Of a stretch of DNA of 64,000 bases, positions 1 to 8,897 are shown in pieces. How positions within the stretch are numbered: position 1 is the stretch's first letter; every line of letters begins with the position of its first letter. Below the pieces are notes generated by a model. It was not told where the DNA came from. It ran no database searches and worked only from the letters and a program-made list of their open reading frames with translations. Origin of the DNA: Arthrobacter sp. 18067 (GTDB taxonomy: Bacteria; Actinomycetota; Actinomycetes; Actinomycetales; Micrococcaceae). The stretch is from positions 114,386 through 178,385 of the forward strand of contig NZ_CACSJJ010000010.1 in the NCBI RefSeq assembly GCF_902706295.1. The letters are read 5' to 3'. The translations under genes were made by a program, and so were the position numbers.

Positions 1-1
1 T

Positions 2-391
2 CAGGGCATGTATCGAAAGAGGCATCCCGGCGCAGGTCTCTTTGGCACGGCTACGGACCTCCTCAACCTGGGTTCGGAACTGTTGCGCGACTCCGGGAAA
101 GCCGTCAAGCCGACAACATTGGCGGCCATGCGCCGGCCCCGCACCACCACGGTTTCCCACATCACCACCCGGCCCGCTCCCCTGCGCCACACAGGCTTGG
201 GCTTTCAGCTGCCTGCCAACGAATCCGAATTGCTGGCAAAGGGGATCTATGGCCACCCCGGCTGGTCCGGCACTGAGTGGTGGATGTTCCCGGAACAGGA
301 CCGCTGCGTCGTCTTCCTGACGAACGTGCTGGACACTCCGGACCTCGGCGTGGACACGAACGAGCTCTTCAACGCGGTGGCGGCTTCCTAG
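2..391 (+). CDS. Beta-lactamase family serine hydrolase, C-terminal part (5' end outside window)
   Basis: The frame is open from base 2 and ends at TAG 389-391, so only about the last 130 residues are present. The segment has the HPGWSGTEWWMFP-type stretch and a closing helix typical of the class C beta-lactamase/penicillin-binding-protein-like family, where HxG is the third catalytic box. The SxxK and YxN boxes would lie upstream and cannot be seen. Family assignment is inference from this tail; the substrate is unknown. Transcription converges on the nickel permease gene, with a hairpin element between them. Confidence 0.6.
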   Translation, partial: QGMYRKRHPGAGLFGTATDLLNLGSELLRDSGKAVKPTTLAAMRRPRTTTVSHITTRPAPLRHTGLGFQLPANESELLAKGIYGHPGWSGTEWWMFPEQDRCVVFLTNVLDTPDLGVDTNELFNAVAAS

Positions 392-457
392 CCCGACTAG
401 GTCGCAATTGAGCGCGTTTTGAGGCTTCTAAACGCGCTCAACTGCGACTTAGATGGG
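392..457. repeat. Intergenic palindromic element, copy 1
   Basis: Arms 392-419 and 430-457 pair over 28 positions with four mismatches around a 10-base loop. The core GTCGCA...TTGAGCGCG is shared with the elements at 17342 and 51252. The right arm contains the TAA stop of the nickel permease gene (449-451), so the element probably serves as a bidirectional terminator for the converging genes. Confidence 0.7.
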
Positions 458-1501
458 TTGCGCTGACCGCACATGCCGACCACGCACCGCGGACACAGCC
501 CAGACAAGCACGAACAAGCCCACCAGGATCAGGCCTGCGTCACCGAGGTCGATGCTGCCGAGCCATGTGGTGAGCGGGTCCTCGAGTTCAAACGCCGCAT
601 TCACGAACCCACCCAGCGTGATCACGGCGATGAAGAGCGCCGATACGGCTGAGATGCCGGTGATCACGGCGTTGAAACCGAGCTTGCGCCTCGGATTGTG
701 GATGGCTGACTTATACATCTTCATCATGGCCACGCCGTTGATCGAATCGCACAGGGTCATGGCAGCGGTGAACGCGAGAGGGAGGGCCATCAAGGCGAGC
801 GGCGACACGCCAGCGAGTGACGCCGTCGTCGTGATGACCAGCAGCCCGATGGTGGTGGCGGTGTCGAAGCCAAGCCCAAACAGGAAACCGATCACGTAAA
901 TGTTGCGCGGCCGCTCCACTTTGGACAGCGGCTTGGCCAGCAACCGGGCAACGAGGCCCTTCGCCTCCAGGTCCTCTTGCCGCACCTCGCCACCGGCCTG
1001 CACTTTCCGGTAGACCTGCGTGGCACGGACGAATGCGGAGCCGTTGAAGAGTCCCATCGCCAACAGGAACAGCCCGGAAACCCCACTGCCGATCAGGCCC
1101 AGCACTTTGTTACCCGTGGTGCCGTCCTCCATGAACTGCCCGATCACCGTGGCTCCCGCCACCACCAGCAAGCCCGCCAGGATCACCACGGAACTGTGGC
1201 CAAGGCTGAACGCAAACCCCACACTGACAGGATCCTTGCGCTGCGCTACGAATTTGCGGGTCGAATTGTCGATCGCGGCGATGTGGTCCCAGTCGTAACT
1301 GTGCTTGATGCCGGCCACATACGCGGTGACCACCAGCCCCAGCGCCAACGGCTGCGCCGCACCTGCCGTACCGGCAATCAAGAGCACGACGGCGGCAACG
1401 TGCAAAGCGGCGACGGCGCCGAACGTGAACAACAGCCTGGTCCGCAGGGACAACGTCTCCCGCTCCCGATACATGGTGGCGAACTCGGTCAGCGCAGTCA
1501 T
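449..1501 (-). CDS. NiCoT family nickel/cobalt permease
   Basis: A 350-residue polytopic membrane protein that imports Ni2+ (possibly Co2+). The family signature HSYDWDH lies at residues 67-73, in the metal-selective helix, followed by HIAAIDN. Other NiCoT landmarks are LGHSS and GLGFDTAT. The ATG at 1501 is chosen because it overlaps the ureD stop as TAATG; an upstream extension would run inside ureD and lacks family resemblance. It is the last gene of the urease operon, which fits supply of nickel to the urease active site. Confidence 0.92.
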   Translation of the reverse strand: MTALTEFATMYRERETLSLRTRLLFTFGAVAALHVAAVVLLIAGTAGAAQPLALGLVVTAYVAGIKHSYDWDHIAAIDNSTRKFVAQRKDPVSVGFAFSLGHSSVVILAGLLVVAGATVIGQFMEDGTTGNKVLGLIGSGVSGLFLLAMGLFNGSAFVRATQVYRKVQAGGEVRQEDLEAKGLVARLLAKPLSKVERPRNIYVIGFLFGLGFDTATTIGLLVITTTASLAGVSPLALMALPLAFTAAMTLCDSINGVAMMKMYKSAIHNPRRKLGFNAVITGISAVSALFIAVITLGGFVNAAFELEDPLTTWLGSIDLGDAGLILVGLFVLVWAVSAVRGRHVRSAQPI

Positions 1502-2424
1502 TAATACTTCCTCAGGTTCAAGGGTCCCTGCCCGTGCCAACGTTCCCGCAGAACGCCGGTGCAAGTACCCAGCAGTTTGTTGAGTTCCTCAGTGCTGTTC
1601 GACAACGATCGCAGCACAAGCCCCGCGGTCCCGGCAATAGCCGCCGTCAAAGAAACACCCGTGTAGGCGTCAAAATCCCGGGTTATCGCGTGCAGCTCGT
1701 CAGCAAGCCCCTGATCCACCCGTGGATCCACCACCACCAACGACCCCAAATGGCTGAAGCCCTCCATGAACCCCATCCCGGTCACGTCGTTGACAGGTGG
1801 GATAACGAGCAGGTTGTCGAGAGCCAACAACTTAGGTCCGTTCCCACTGTCGATCCAGATCTCATTCCGCAGCCGTACCTCTTCGTATTTGAAGGCTGCG
1901 CCGTCCGGCGACCACCCCGGCGTGATGACCTCGGCCATGACAAGGCTCGACGTCGGGTGGAGACTGATGTGCGAATTCTGCCGATAGCTCGCTTCCCGGT
2001 ACGCAATCAACTGGTCAGGCATCAGCTCCAACCGCGAGCCCTCCCCCAGCCGGACACTCATCCGCTGCTCGGCAAACGACCCCGGAGTCCGATAAATCTT
2101 GGTAGCCGACTGAGTCGTCAACAACAGCTCCGCCCCCGCCTCAACCTCCACATCAATGAGGAACAGATCGGCCCCCAAATACGCCCCGCCCGGATTGACC
2201 ATGACGAAACAAACCTGCCCGCTCTCATCCAAGTAATGCGGCCGCAACACCCTCAAGGCACCCTCATGAAATTGCCTGGAAGCAACGGACCTCCCACCCC
2301 GCACACTGACGCCCAACTCCAACCGCCCCCGCACCGGGCGCTCCAAGGAAGCCAACCCAGCGTGGGGCGCCCCGTTCCCCCAAGCACCGGAATCAACGTG
2401 TGGGACCACAACGTGCGTGCTCAT
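1501..2424 (-). CDS. ureD: Urease accessory protein UreD
   Basis: 308 residues from ATG 2424. UreD binds the apo-urease and with UreF and UreG forms the complex that delivers nickel and drives carbamylation of the active-site lysine. The family stretches LLLTTQSATKIYRT and YREASYRQ are visible. A start 27 codons further upstream is open but lacks UreD character and runs into the repeat region. The gene follows ureG after a 283-base spacer filled with GC-rich repeats, unusually long for this otherwise tight operon, and is translationally coupled to the nickel permease gene. Confidence 0.93.
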   Translation of the reverse strand: MSTHVVVPHVDSGAWGNGAPHAGLASLERPVRGRLELGVSVRGGRSVASRQFHEGALRVLRPHYLDESGQVCFVMVNPGGAYLGADLFLIDVEVEAGAELLLTTQSATKIYRTPGSFAEQRMSVRLGEGSRLELMPDQLIAYREASYRQNSHISLHPTSSLVMAEVITPGWSPDGAAFKYEEVRLRNEIWIDSGNGPKLLALDNLLVIPPVNDVTGMGFMEGFSHLGSLVVVDPRVDQGLADELHAITRDFDAYTGVSLTAAIAGTAGLVLRSLSNSTEELNKLLGTCTGVLRERWHGQGPLNLRKY

Positions 2425-2478
2425 AGGCCGCCCACGCAAGGAGATGCGATGGCCGCAGCGGCTCCGAATTTCAGGGGA

Positions 2479-2660
2479 GGCGTGGCTGGCATCGCGGCGT
2501 GCCAACTGCCGCGAGGTGACTCGACCGCAGAGGCTGCGGAGCCGGGGGTAAGGGGCCGCGGCGTGGTGGGCCTCGTGGGGGGCCCACTGCCGCGAGGGCC
2601 CCGACTCGAGCTTGCGAGAGTTGGGAGCGGCTGGGGACGGGCACGGCCCCTTATCCCCGG
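2479..2660. repeat. GC-rich repeat with long inverted arms between ureG and ureD
   Basis: Two related direct units start at 2479 (GGCGTGGCTGGCATCGCG) and 2560 (GGCGTGGTGGGCCTCGTG). They are followed at 2502 and 2583 by nearly identical 14-mers ending ACTGCCGCGAG. Inverted arms 2542-2558 and 2644-2660 match at 16 of 17 positions. A related unit and palindrome lie between ureE and ureF at 4058-4117. No coding potential is evident. It may be a REP- or MITE-like element, or a processing structure in the ure mRNA. Confidence 0.6.
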
Positions 2661-2707
2661 CGAAGCCGCCGGGCTTCCGCTCACAGACGCGTCGCTAACA
2701 GCCGCGT

Positions 2708-3325
2708 TCATGATGCCAAGTCGAGCATCAGGACGTCGCGCCGGATCCAGTTGAGGACGGCGTCCAACCCGTCGTCAGTCTTCAGATTCGTGAAGCAGAA
2801 GGGCTTGTTGCCGCGGAATTCCTTGGAGTCCCGCTCCATGATGGCCAGGTCCGCTCCGACGTGGGGCGCCAGGTCGGTTTTGTTGATGATGAAGAGGTCG
2901 GATTTGATCATCCCTTGGCCCGCCTTGCGGGGGATCTTCTCGCCCTGGGCGACGTCGATGATGTAGATGGAGAAGTCGACGAGTTCGGGGCTGAAAGTGG
3001 CGGAGAGGTTGTCGCCGCCGGATTCGACGAAGATGACCTGCAGGTCGGGGTGACGCGTCTTGAGTTCTTCGATGGCCGCGGTGTTCATGGAGGTGTCTTC
3101 GCGGATGGCGGTGTGGGGGCAGCCGCCGGTTTCGACGCCGATGATGCGATCTTCTGGGAGGATGCCGTTGGCGGCCAGGATTTTGGCGTCTTCGATGGTG
3201 TAGATGTCGTTGGTGATGGCGGCCATGGAGATCTCGCCGCTCATGTGCCGGGTGATGCGTTCCACGAGCTGGGTTTTGCCGGCTCCGACGGGTCCGCCGA
3301 CGCCGATCTTGATGGGTTCTGGCAT
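2708..3325 (-). CDS. ureG: Urease accessory GTPase UreG
   Basis: 205 residues, a usual length for UreG, a SIMIBI-class GTPase that hydrolyses GTP while handing Ni2+ to urease. The P-loop GPVGAGKT is at residues 11-18. The metal-binding Cys-Pro-His is at 69-71 (GGCPHTA). The [15 protein letters not shown] motif and the guanine-specificity NKTD are present. The start ATG 3325 follows ureF closely (21 bases), consistent with co-transcription. Nothing is missing for function. Confidence 0.96.
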   Translation of the reverse strand: MPEPIKIGVGGPVGAGKTQLVERITRHMSGEISMAAITNDIYTIEDAKILAANGILPEDRIIGVETGGCPHTAIREDTSMNTAAIEELKTRHPDLQVIFVESGGDNLSATFSPELVDFSIYIIDVAQGEKIPRKAGQGMIKSDLFIINKTDLAPHVGADLAIMERDSKEFRGNKPFCFTNLKTDDGLDAVLNWIRRDVLMLDLAS

Positions 3326-3346
3326 GTTTTCTGTCCTTTACAGTAG

Positions 3347-4018
3347 CTAGCTCATGAACATGCGGGCGCGTTGCCGTTCGTGCCGCATTTGTGAAATTTC
3401 GAGACCGGGGCTGACGGCCCCAAAGTCGTCCCAGCACAGCTGTGCTACATCGTCGACGGCGGTAGCAACGGCGTCGTGCGCTTGGCGAAGTACGCGCTGC
3501 CCTGCGTTCTGCCCCAACGGGATGGCGCGCACGGCGTTCTGGGTCAGGGAAGTCACTGTGGCAAACAAATAGGCGGAAAGCGCCGGTACAACGGGAACCC
3601 CCAAAGACCGCGCGATCACCCCAAACGCCAGGGGCTGATGCCCCCCAGCTAACCCCTCGCGAACCAGTTCCTGATAGTCGGCCAACTCCCCCGACGGGAA
3701 CACTTCCCCGCCAATCTCCAGCAGCCGCCCACCCATTTTGAGCGAAGCCTCCCGCACTTCCCGAGCCAATAACTGCGCGGAAAGAACAGAATCCAACAAG
3801 CCAACATCCACCCCCTCATAAAGGAAGCGCATAGCCAACCCATCGGAATAAGTCAGCTGCTGCCCCACAAAAGCGGAAAGCCAAACCCCAAACGACCTCT
3901 CATCACAAACAAGCTCACGCTCGATGTACGTCTCAAACCCCAAAGAATGAGCAAACGCCCCCGTAGGCAACGCAGAGTCGGTCAACTGCTGAAGAGCCAG
4001 CTGATATGTCGCACTCAC
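3347..4018 (-). CDS. ureF: Urease accessory protein UreF
   Basis: 223 residues from a GTG at 4018. UreF is the checkpoint protein linking UreD-bound urease to UreG. The family motif LTDSALPTGAFAHSLGFE follows the start directly, which supports this GTG. A 36-codon upstream extension would translate the palindrome at 4058-4117 and has no UreF character. The interior (LTQNAVRAIPLGQ) is typical. No strong Shine-Dalgarno is visible, so translation may depend on coupling or on the hairpin upstream. Confidence 0.92.
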   Translation of the reverse strand: MSATYQLALQQLTDSALPTGAFAHSLGFETYIERELVCDERSFGVWLSAFVGQQLTYSDGLAMRFLYEGVDVGLLDSVLSAQLLAREVREASLKMGGRLLEIGGEVFPSGELADYQELVREGLAGGHQPLAFGVIARSLGVPVVPALSAYLFATVTSLTQNAVRAIPLGQNAGQRVLRQAHDAVATAVDDVAQLCWDDFGAVSPGLEISQMRHERQRARMFMS

Positions 4019-4057
4019 AGCCAACCGCCGGAGGTGAGGACGGCGCGCTTGAGCGGA

Positions 4058-4117
4058 GCTGGGAAGGGGGCCGCGGCGTGGCGGGCATCGCGAAGCGGGC
4101 ACGGCCCCCTTCCCAGC
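4058..4117. repeat. Perfect inverted repeat between ureE and ureF
   Basis: Arms 4058-4073 and 4102-4117 are perfectly complementary over 16 bases around a 28-base loop. The loop side contains GGCGTGGCGGGCATCGCG (4075-4092), one mismatch from the unit at 2479. It lies in the 141-base gap between the ureE stop and the ureF start. There is no T-run on either strand, so it is more likely a repeat element or mRNA stability/attenuation structure than an intrinsic terminator. Confidence 0.7.
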
Positions 4118-4159
4118 GGAGCGCAAGCGTGCGCACCCAACCTGACGCGGCGCACAGCT

Positions 4160-4633
4160 TTAGTGCGAATGCTCAGCATGGCGGAAGGGCACCGGCATGA
4201 CCCGCTCTTGCCTGTCGTAGGGGACGCCGACGCTCTTCAGATAGTCCTCGACTGTGTGGTCATACTGACAAACCATGACTTCGGCTCCGTACTCGGACGC
4301 AGCGTCGAAGAATTGCGCCTGCAGATGCCGGTTGCCAAGCGAATGCGCTACGACCCCCATTTCGTGGATGCTTCGCGGCCCTATGACCAGGACATCGGTG
4401 GGCAGCACGGAGATGACGATGACGTTGCTGTCGCTGATGGCGAGGATGTCGCCGTCGCGGAGGTCGCCGGTTCCGGTGGGGAGGCGGATGCCGAGTTCTT
4501 TGCCGTGGTCGGTGGTGACGCGTTGGATGCGTTTGACCAGCAGGGCGCTGGGTAGCACCACTTTTTCTTTGTGGTGGCCGGCGTAGGAGCTGGGTTGTTC
4601 GTGCAGGTTGCCCAGGATTTTTTCGATGATCAT
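4160..4633 (-). CDS. ureE: Urease accessory nickel metallochaperone UreE
   Basis: 157 residues. UreE delivers Ni2+ to the UreG/UreF/UreD complex. The N-terminal peptide-binding domain begins MIIEKILGNL, and the metal-binding domain includes the HSLGNRH stretch and a conserved His in YDHTVEDY. The C-terminus ends HAEHSH, a short version of the His-rich tails found in some UreE proteins. The start lies 7 bases after the ureC stop in the same operon. Confidence 0.94.
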   Translation of the reverse strand: MIIEKILGNLHEQPSSYAGHHKEKVVLPSALLVKRIQRVTTDHGKELGIRLPTGTGDLRDGDILAISDSNVIVISVLPTDVLVIGPRSIHEMGVVAHSLGNRHLQAQFFDAASEYGAEVMVCQYDHTVEDYLKSVGVPYDRQERVMPVPFRHAEHSH

Positions 4634-4640
4634 GAGGCTC

Positions 4641-6371
4641 CTAGAAGAGGAAATAGCGCTGCGCCATGGGCAGCACGTCGGAAGGTTCGGAGGTGACTTC
4701 GACGCCGTCGACTGTCACTTTGTACGTTTCGGGGTCGACGGCGATGTCCGGGGTTTCGCCGTTGTATTTGAGGTCCGCTTTGGTGAGGTTGCGGATGCCG
4801 CTGACGGGTTTGATGATGCGTTCGAGCCCTAGCTCGGCGGGCACTCCGGCGTCGATGGCGGCCTTGGACAGGAAGGTAATGGACGTCTGTTGGAGGGCTT
4901 TGCCGTACGTGGCGAACATGGGGCGCATGGTGCGGGGTTGGGGCGTGGGGATGGAGGCGTTGGCGTCGCCCATGAGTGCGTAGGCTATCTGGCCGCCTTT
5001 GATGACGAGCTCGGGTTTCACCCCGAAGAAGGCCGGATCCCAGAGGACGAGGTCGGCGAATTTGCCTTCTTCCACGGAGCCGATGACGTCTGCCATGCCT
5101 TGGGCGATGGCCGCGTTGATGGTGTATTTGGCCACGTAGCGTTTGAGCCGGAAGTTGTCGGATTCGGCGGATCCATGGACTGTCCCGGACGGGTCCTTCA
5201 GCACGCCTCGCTGGCGTTTCATGGCGTCGGCTACCTGCCAGGTCCTTGTCACTACTTCACCGACACGCCCCATGGCTTGGGAGTCGGAGGAGGTGATCGC
5301 GAAGATTCCGAGGTCGTGCAGGACGTCTTCGGCGGCGATTGTTTCGGCACGGATGCGGGAGTCGGCAAAGGCCACGTCTTCGGGGATGTCCGGGTTGAGG
5401 TGGTGGCAGACCATGAGCATGTCCAGGTGCTCTTCGATGGTGTTCCGTGTGTACGGCAGCGTGGGGTTGGTGGAGGCGGGGAGCACGTTCGGCAGCCCGG
5501 CGATCTTGATGATGTCCGGAGCGTGCCCACCGCCTGCGCCTTCGGTGTGGAAGGTGTGGATGACGCGGCCATCGATGGCACGGATGGTGTCTTCGACGAA
5601 TCCGCACTCGTTCAGGGTGTCGGTATGAATCGCGACTTGGACGTCGTATTCGTCGGCAACCCGCAAGGACATGTCGATGGACGAGGTTGTTGAACCCCAG
5701 TCCTCATGGACTTTGAGCCCGACAGCACCGGCACGGATCTGCTCAGCGAGAGGCTCGACGGCGGACGCGTGGCCCTTGCCGAACAGGCCGATGTTGACCG
5801 GGAGCCCTTCGGCGGCCTGGAGCATCCGCGAGATGTGCCAGGCGCCGGGAGTGATGGTGGTGGCTTTGGTTCCTTCGGCCGGACCGGTGCCGCCGCCAAC
5901 CATCGTGGTGATGCCATTGCAGAGCGCCGCGGGGACCTGTTCGGGGGAGATGAAGTGGATGTGGGTGTCGATGCCGCCGGCTGTGAGGATTTTCCGCTCG
6001 CCGGCGATGATTTCTGTGCCGGCGCCGATCACGATGTCCACGCCGTCAGCAATCTGGGGGTTTCCGGCCTTGCCGATCTTGAAAATATGCCCGTCCTTGA
6101 GGGCAACGTCGGCTTTGTAGATGCCGCTGTAGTCCAGGACGATCACGTTGGTGATCACAGTGTCCGGAATGTTTTCCGAGCGGGTGAGTTGGCCGTTCTG
6201 GCCCATGCCGTCGCGGATGACTTTGCCGCCGCCGAACACCACTTCCTCGCCATAAACCGTCAAGTCCTTCTCGATTTCGAGGAACAGCTCTGTGTCGGCC
6301 AAGCGGATGGCGTCGCCGGTTGTCGGGCCGTACAGTTCGGCGTACTGCCTGCGGGGAATCTCGAAGCTCAC
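4641..6371 (-). CDS. ureC: Urease subunit alpha (catalytic)
   Basis: 576 residues, full length. Hydrolyses urea to ammonia and carbamate at a di-nickel centre. Visible ligands and catalytic residues: His137 and His139 (HIH), carbamylated Lys220 in GLKVHEDWG, His222, His249, His275, flap Cys322 and general acid His323 (MVCHHLNP), and Asp363 (SSDSQAMG). The start is GTG 6371, overlapping the ureB stop as GTGA. All active-site residues are present, so the enzyme should be functional once nickel is loaded by UreD-UreG. Confidence 0.98.
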   Translation of the reverse strand: MSFEIPRRQYAELYGPTTGDAIRLADTELFLEIEKDLTVYGEEVVFGGGKVIRDGMGQNGQLTRSENIPDTVITNVIVLDYSGIYKADVALKDGHIFKIGKAGNPQIADGVDIVIGAGTEIIAGERKILTAGGIDTHIHFISPEQVPAALCNGITTMVGGGTGPAEGTKATTITPGAWHISRMLQAAEGLPVNIGLFGKGHASAVEPLAEQIRAGAVGLKVHEDWGSTTSSIDMSLRVADEYDVQVAIHTDTLNECGFVEDTIRAIDGRVIHTFHTEGAGGGHAPDIIKIAGLPNVLPASTNPTLPYTRNTIEEHLDMLMVCHHLNPDIPEDVAFADSRIRAETIAAEDVLHDLGIFAITSSDSQAMGRVGEVVTRTWQVADAMKRQRGVLKDPSGTVHGSAESDNFRLKRYVAKYTINAAIAQGMADVIGSVEEGKFADLVLWDPAFFGVKPELVIKGGQIAYALMGDANASIPTPQPRTMRPMFATYGKALQQTSITFLSKAAIDAGVPAELGLERIIKPVSGIRNLTKADLKYNGETPDIAVDPETYKVTVDGVEVTSEPSDVLPMAQRYFLF

Positions 6372-6736
6372 TGGTGGTCCCTCTCTGCTGCGACGCCCGG
6401 GCGGGGTTCCCCGGCTAGGCCAGTGCCGCCGTCGAGCTTTCCGTTAACGGCATTGCTGAGGCCGAACACTTCACGCGCCCCAGCAATCTCGATCAACTGG
6501 ATGGTCTTCCGGTCACCGGGTTCAAAACGGGCGGCGGTTCCGGCCGGGATATCCAAACGGCGGCCGTAGGCGGCTTCGCGGTCAAATTCCAGGGCGCGGT
6601 TGGCCTCGGCAAAGTGGTAGTGCGAGCCGATCTGCACGGGACGGTCGCCGCGGTTCACAACCTCGACGGCGATCGCCTCACGGCCGCCGTTGCACGCGAT
6701 GGAACCGGGCTGGAGCCTGTATTCACCGGGGATCAT
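6368..6736 (-). CDS. ureB: Urease subunit beta
   Basis: 122 residues. Structural subunit of the (ABC)3 urease trimer. It begins MIPGEYRL, with the family block [13 protein letters not shown] and the closing [15 protein letters not shown]...GAREVFG. The final residues extend slightly beyond the usual core of about 100 residues. The stop overlaps the ureC start by four bases, and ureA ends seven bases upstream, so the three subunits are made as one coupled unit. Confidence 0.96.
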   Translation of the reverse strand: MIPGEYRLQPGSIACNGGREAIAVEVVNRGDRPVQIGSHYHFAEANRALEFDREAAYGRRLDIPAGTAARFEPGDRKTIQLIEIAGAREVFGLSNAVNGKLDGGTGLAGEPRPGVAAERDHQ

Positions 6737-6743
6737 GGGGCTC

Positions 6744-7046
6744 CTATCGGATGGGGTTGTGGACGGTGACGAGCTTGGTGCCGTCAGGGAAGGTGGCTTC
6801 GATCTGGACGTCGTGGATCATCTCCGGCACGCCCTCCATCACGTCTTCGCGCCGGAGCACGGTGGTCCCGTAGCTCATCAGTTGGGCGACCGTCCGGCCG
6901 TCGCGTGCGCCTTCGATGAGCTCATAGCTGATGATGGCCACGGCTTCGGGGTAGTTCAACTTCAGCCCGCGCCCTTGGCGGCGCCGAGCGAGGTCGGCAG
7001 CCACCACGATCATGAGTTTCTCCTGCTCGCGGGGCAAAAGATGCAT
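6744..7046 (-). CDS. ureA: Urease subunit gamma
   Basis: 100 residues from ATG 7046, the standard UreA length. [14 protein letters not shown] and the LNYPEAVA...[17 protein letters not shown] region are typical. The start is fixed by a clear AGGAGA ribosome site 5 bases upstream; an earlier frame opening at 7133 adds 29 residues without family resemblance. First gene of the urease operon. Phased GTTTC/GTCTC half-sites at 7105-7131, about 60 bases upstream, may be its nitrogen control region. Confidence 0.96.
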   Translation of the reverse strand: MHLLPREQEKLMIVVAADLARRRQGRGLKLNYPEAVAIISYELIEGARDGRTVAQLMSYGTTVLRREDVMEGVPEMIHDVQIEATFPDGTKLVTVHNPIR

Positions 7047-7104
7047 CGATTCTCCTTGTACGTGGGCACGTCCGTGACAGATGTGACCAGCGTAGGGAGC
7101 GGAA

Positions 7105-7131
7105 GTTTCGGCTACGTTTCCAAACCGTCTC
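7105..7131 (-). promoter_or_regulatory. Candidate GlnR-like box upstream of ureA
   Basis: Read on the minus strand the order is GAGAC-n6-GAAAC-n6-GAAAC, with half-sites starting exactly 11 bases apart (7105, 7116, 7127 on the plus strand). The published Streptomyces GlnR box alternates gTnAC and GaAAC half-sites with 6-base spacers, so spacing and GAAAC content match although no GTnAC is present. Position in front of a urease operon fits nitrogen control. Inference only. Confidence 0.45.
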
Positions 7132-7155
7132 AACCGGGGGTCGAATATCCCCGAA

Positions 7156-7186
7156 TTGACCTCAACTTAAGTTGAGGTCCTAGCAT
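7156..7186 (+). promoter_or_regulatory. MerR/SoxR-type promoter of the flavin reductase gene
   Basis: -35 TTGACC (7156-7161) and -10 TAGCAT (7181-7186) are separated by 19 bases, the over-long spacer typical of MerR-family-activated promoters. The spacer is filled by a perfect 22-bp dyad (7158-7179) with core CCTCAACTTAAGTTGAGG, close to the SoxR box CCTCAAGTTAACTTGAGG. No MerR-family gene lies in the window, so the activator must act in trans. Confidence 0.72.
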
Positions 7187-7245
7187 CGTTCAGGTGCGCG
7201 CCCGCAAGCGGCACTGTCCCGAACCAGTCCCACGAAGGTGTATGA

Positions 7246-7767
7246 ATGACCCACCACAGCCCCCTGCCATCCGAGCCAATCGGCGAGCTCTTCAAGGCGG
7301 CGTTTCGCTCTCATCCGGCAGGAGTTGCCATCATCACGGCGGCCGGGCCAGACGGAGCAGTAGGTCTCACGGCATCCTCGGTGGCATCGGTCGCGGTGGA
7401 TCCGCCAACGCTCGCGTTCTCCGTGACCGGCGGCCGGTCAGCGTCCCACATCGCCGCCGCGCATACAGTCGTGGTGCATCTGGTGCGCGCGGACCAGGTG
7501 GAACTCGTCCGTGCATTTGCCAACCCCGCGGCCCCACGGTTCACCGGTGACATGGACTGGGAACTGCTGCCCACAGGCGAGCCCCTGCTCAGGGAGGCTC
7601 CGTGGGCGCTTCGGTGCGAAATCGTCCATCGGGCACCGCTGGGTGGCTCTGTCCTGCTGGCCGCAACGGTGCTGGACATCCGGTCCAATTCGTCCAGCTC
7701 AGCTCCGCTGGTTTATCACAACCGCGAGTTCCACACGGTGTTTGAGAGCGTTCCGGCGTTGGGCTAG
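7246..7767 (+). CDS. Flavin reductase-like domain protein
   Basis: 173 residues, the usual length of the HpaC-like flavin reductases that use NAD(P)H to supply FMNH2 or FADH2 to two-component monooxygenases. The N-terminal block FRSHPAGVAIITAAGPDGAVGLTASS and the later FSVTGGRSAS match the flavin-binding core. ATG 7246 is preceded by GAAGG. It is transcribed from a MerR/SoxR-type promoter, suggesting induction by redox-active compounds. No partner monooxygenase is nearby. Its TAG stop shares the CTAG at 7764-7767 with the opposing gene. Confidence 0.85.
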   Translation: MTHHSPLPSEPIGELFKAAFRSHPAGVAIITAAGPDGAVGLTASSVASVAVDPPTLAFSVTGGRSASHIAAAHTVVVHLVRADQVELVRAFANPAAPRFTGDMDWELLPTGEPLLREAPWALRCEIVHRAPLGGSVLLAATVLDIRSNSSSSAPLVYHNREFHTVFESVPALG

Positions 7768-8864
7768 TTGTTCCGGCCGCGGGCTGCCACGGTCCACTGC
7801 TCCACCACGGCGCCATCGCGGACCACAGTGACCTCATCCACCAGGTTCATGGTCAGGCACACATGATTCGGGATCACCCGGAGCCGGGTGCCCAGCGGCG
7901 GCAGCTCCGACGAGTCCGGCCAAACAACCGTGGCATGGTGCTCGGACAACGCGGTGACCCTGGCTTCGGGGTATTCGGGGAGCCGTGCGTATCCCGTTGC
8001 CCAATCCGGCCGGTCGCTGCCCAGGATCTTGCTGCCTGAGTCCACCACAACGCGGCGAACGTTGCCACCTGCAGCTTCGTGCCTGCTGACCACGGTGGCC
8101 GCGACGGTCAACGCGATGTCGTCCCACGTGCACCGTTCAAGTTCCAGTTGCTGGGCGTCGCCGAACACGTACACCCCTGGACGGAGCTCCGTGGCCACCG
8201 TTTCGCTGTCAATCAGGGCTGTAGGAGTGGAACCTCCGCTGATGGTGGTCACTTCGAAGCCCGCCGAGGCCAGCGCCGTGGCCGCCAGACCGAGCGACTC
8301 ATTTTCGTTGCTTGCCGCACCCGTGGGCATGCCGGGTTTGTAGCTGTGGCCGGGGAACGTGAAAACGCCGGACACCATCAACCCGGCGGCAGCCGCTGCC
8401 TGAGCGACCTCCACCACTTCGTCCGGCAGAACGCCGCTTCGGTGATGCCCGCTGTCGACTTCGATCAGAACCTCAATGCTCCCGGCATCCGCGCCGAGCT
8501 GGCGGCCCATCGCCGTCGCACTTTCAGCAGAATCCACGCCCACAGCTATGCGGCTCTTTGCCACCAAGGCCCGCAGGCGGTCAGCGTGGTGGGCTTCCAC
8601 CCACAGCGGGTAGGCGATGAAGATGTCCTTCACTCCGTCCGCCGCGAAGACCTCGGCTTCGCCGATGGTGGCAACGGTGATCCCCACAGCACCGGCCGAC
8701 AGCTGCTTCCGGGCGATCTCCAACGTTTTGTGCGTCTTCACGTGCGGACGAAGCTTAAGTCCCCTGCTGAGCATGCTTGCTGCCATGCGTTCGATGTTCC
8801 GGTCCAGGACCTCGACGTCGATCAGGACGGCAGGGGTAACAACTTCAGAGGGGATCACGTTCAT
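7764..8864 (-). CDS. D-serine dehydratase-like / D-threonine aldolase family PLP enzyme
   Basis: 366 residues of fold-type III PLP enzyme (alanine racemase-like TIM barrel plus beta domain). The lysine signature RPHVKTHK is at residues 39-46, GGSTPT binds the PLP phosphate, and an NHVC pair (His334, Cys336) matches the metal site of D-serine dehydratases. It likely deaminates a D-amino or 3-hydroxy-D-amino acid, or cleaves it as an aldolase; sequence alone does not decide. It is last in a RidA-LacI-enzyme series on the minus strand, 33 bases after the regulator. Confidence 0.8.
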   Translation of the reverse strand: MNVIPSEVVTPAVLIDVEVLDRNIERMAASMLSRGLKLRPHVKTHKTLEIARKQLSAGAVGITVATIGEAEVFAADGVKDIFIAYPLWVEAHHADRLRALVAKSRIAVGVDSAESATAMGRQLGADAGSIEVLIEVDSGHHRSGVLPDEVVEVAQAAAAAGLMVSGVFTFPGHSYKPGMPTGAASNENESLGLAATALASAGFEVTTISGGSTPTALIDSETVATELRPGVYVFGDAQQLELERCTWDDIALTVAATVVSRHEAAGGNVRRVVVDSGSKILGSDRPDWATGYARLPEYPEARVTALSEHHATVVWPDSSELPPLGTRLRVIPNHVCLTMNLVDEVTVVRDGAVVEQWTVAARGRNN

Positions 8865-8897
8865 TCCTCAAACCCTAATGGCCTGAACGCTATCGGC

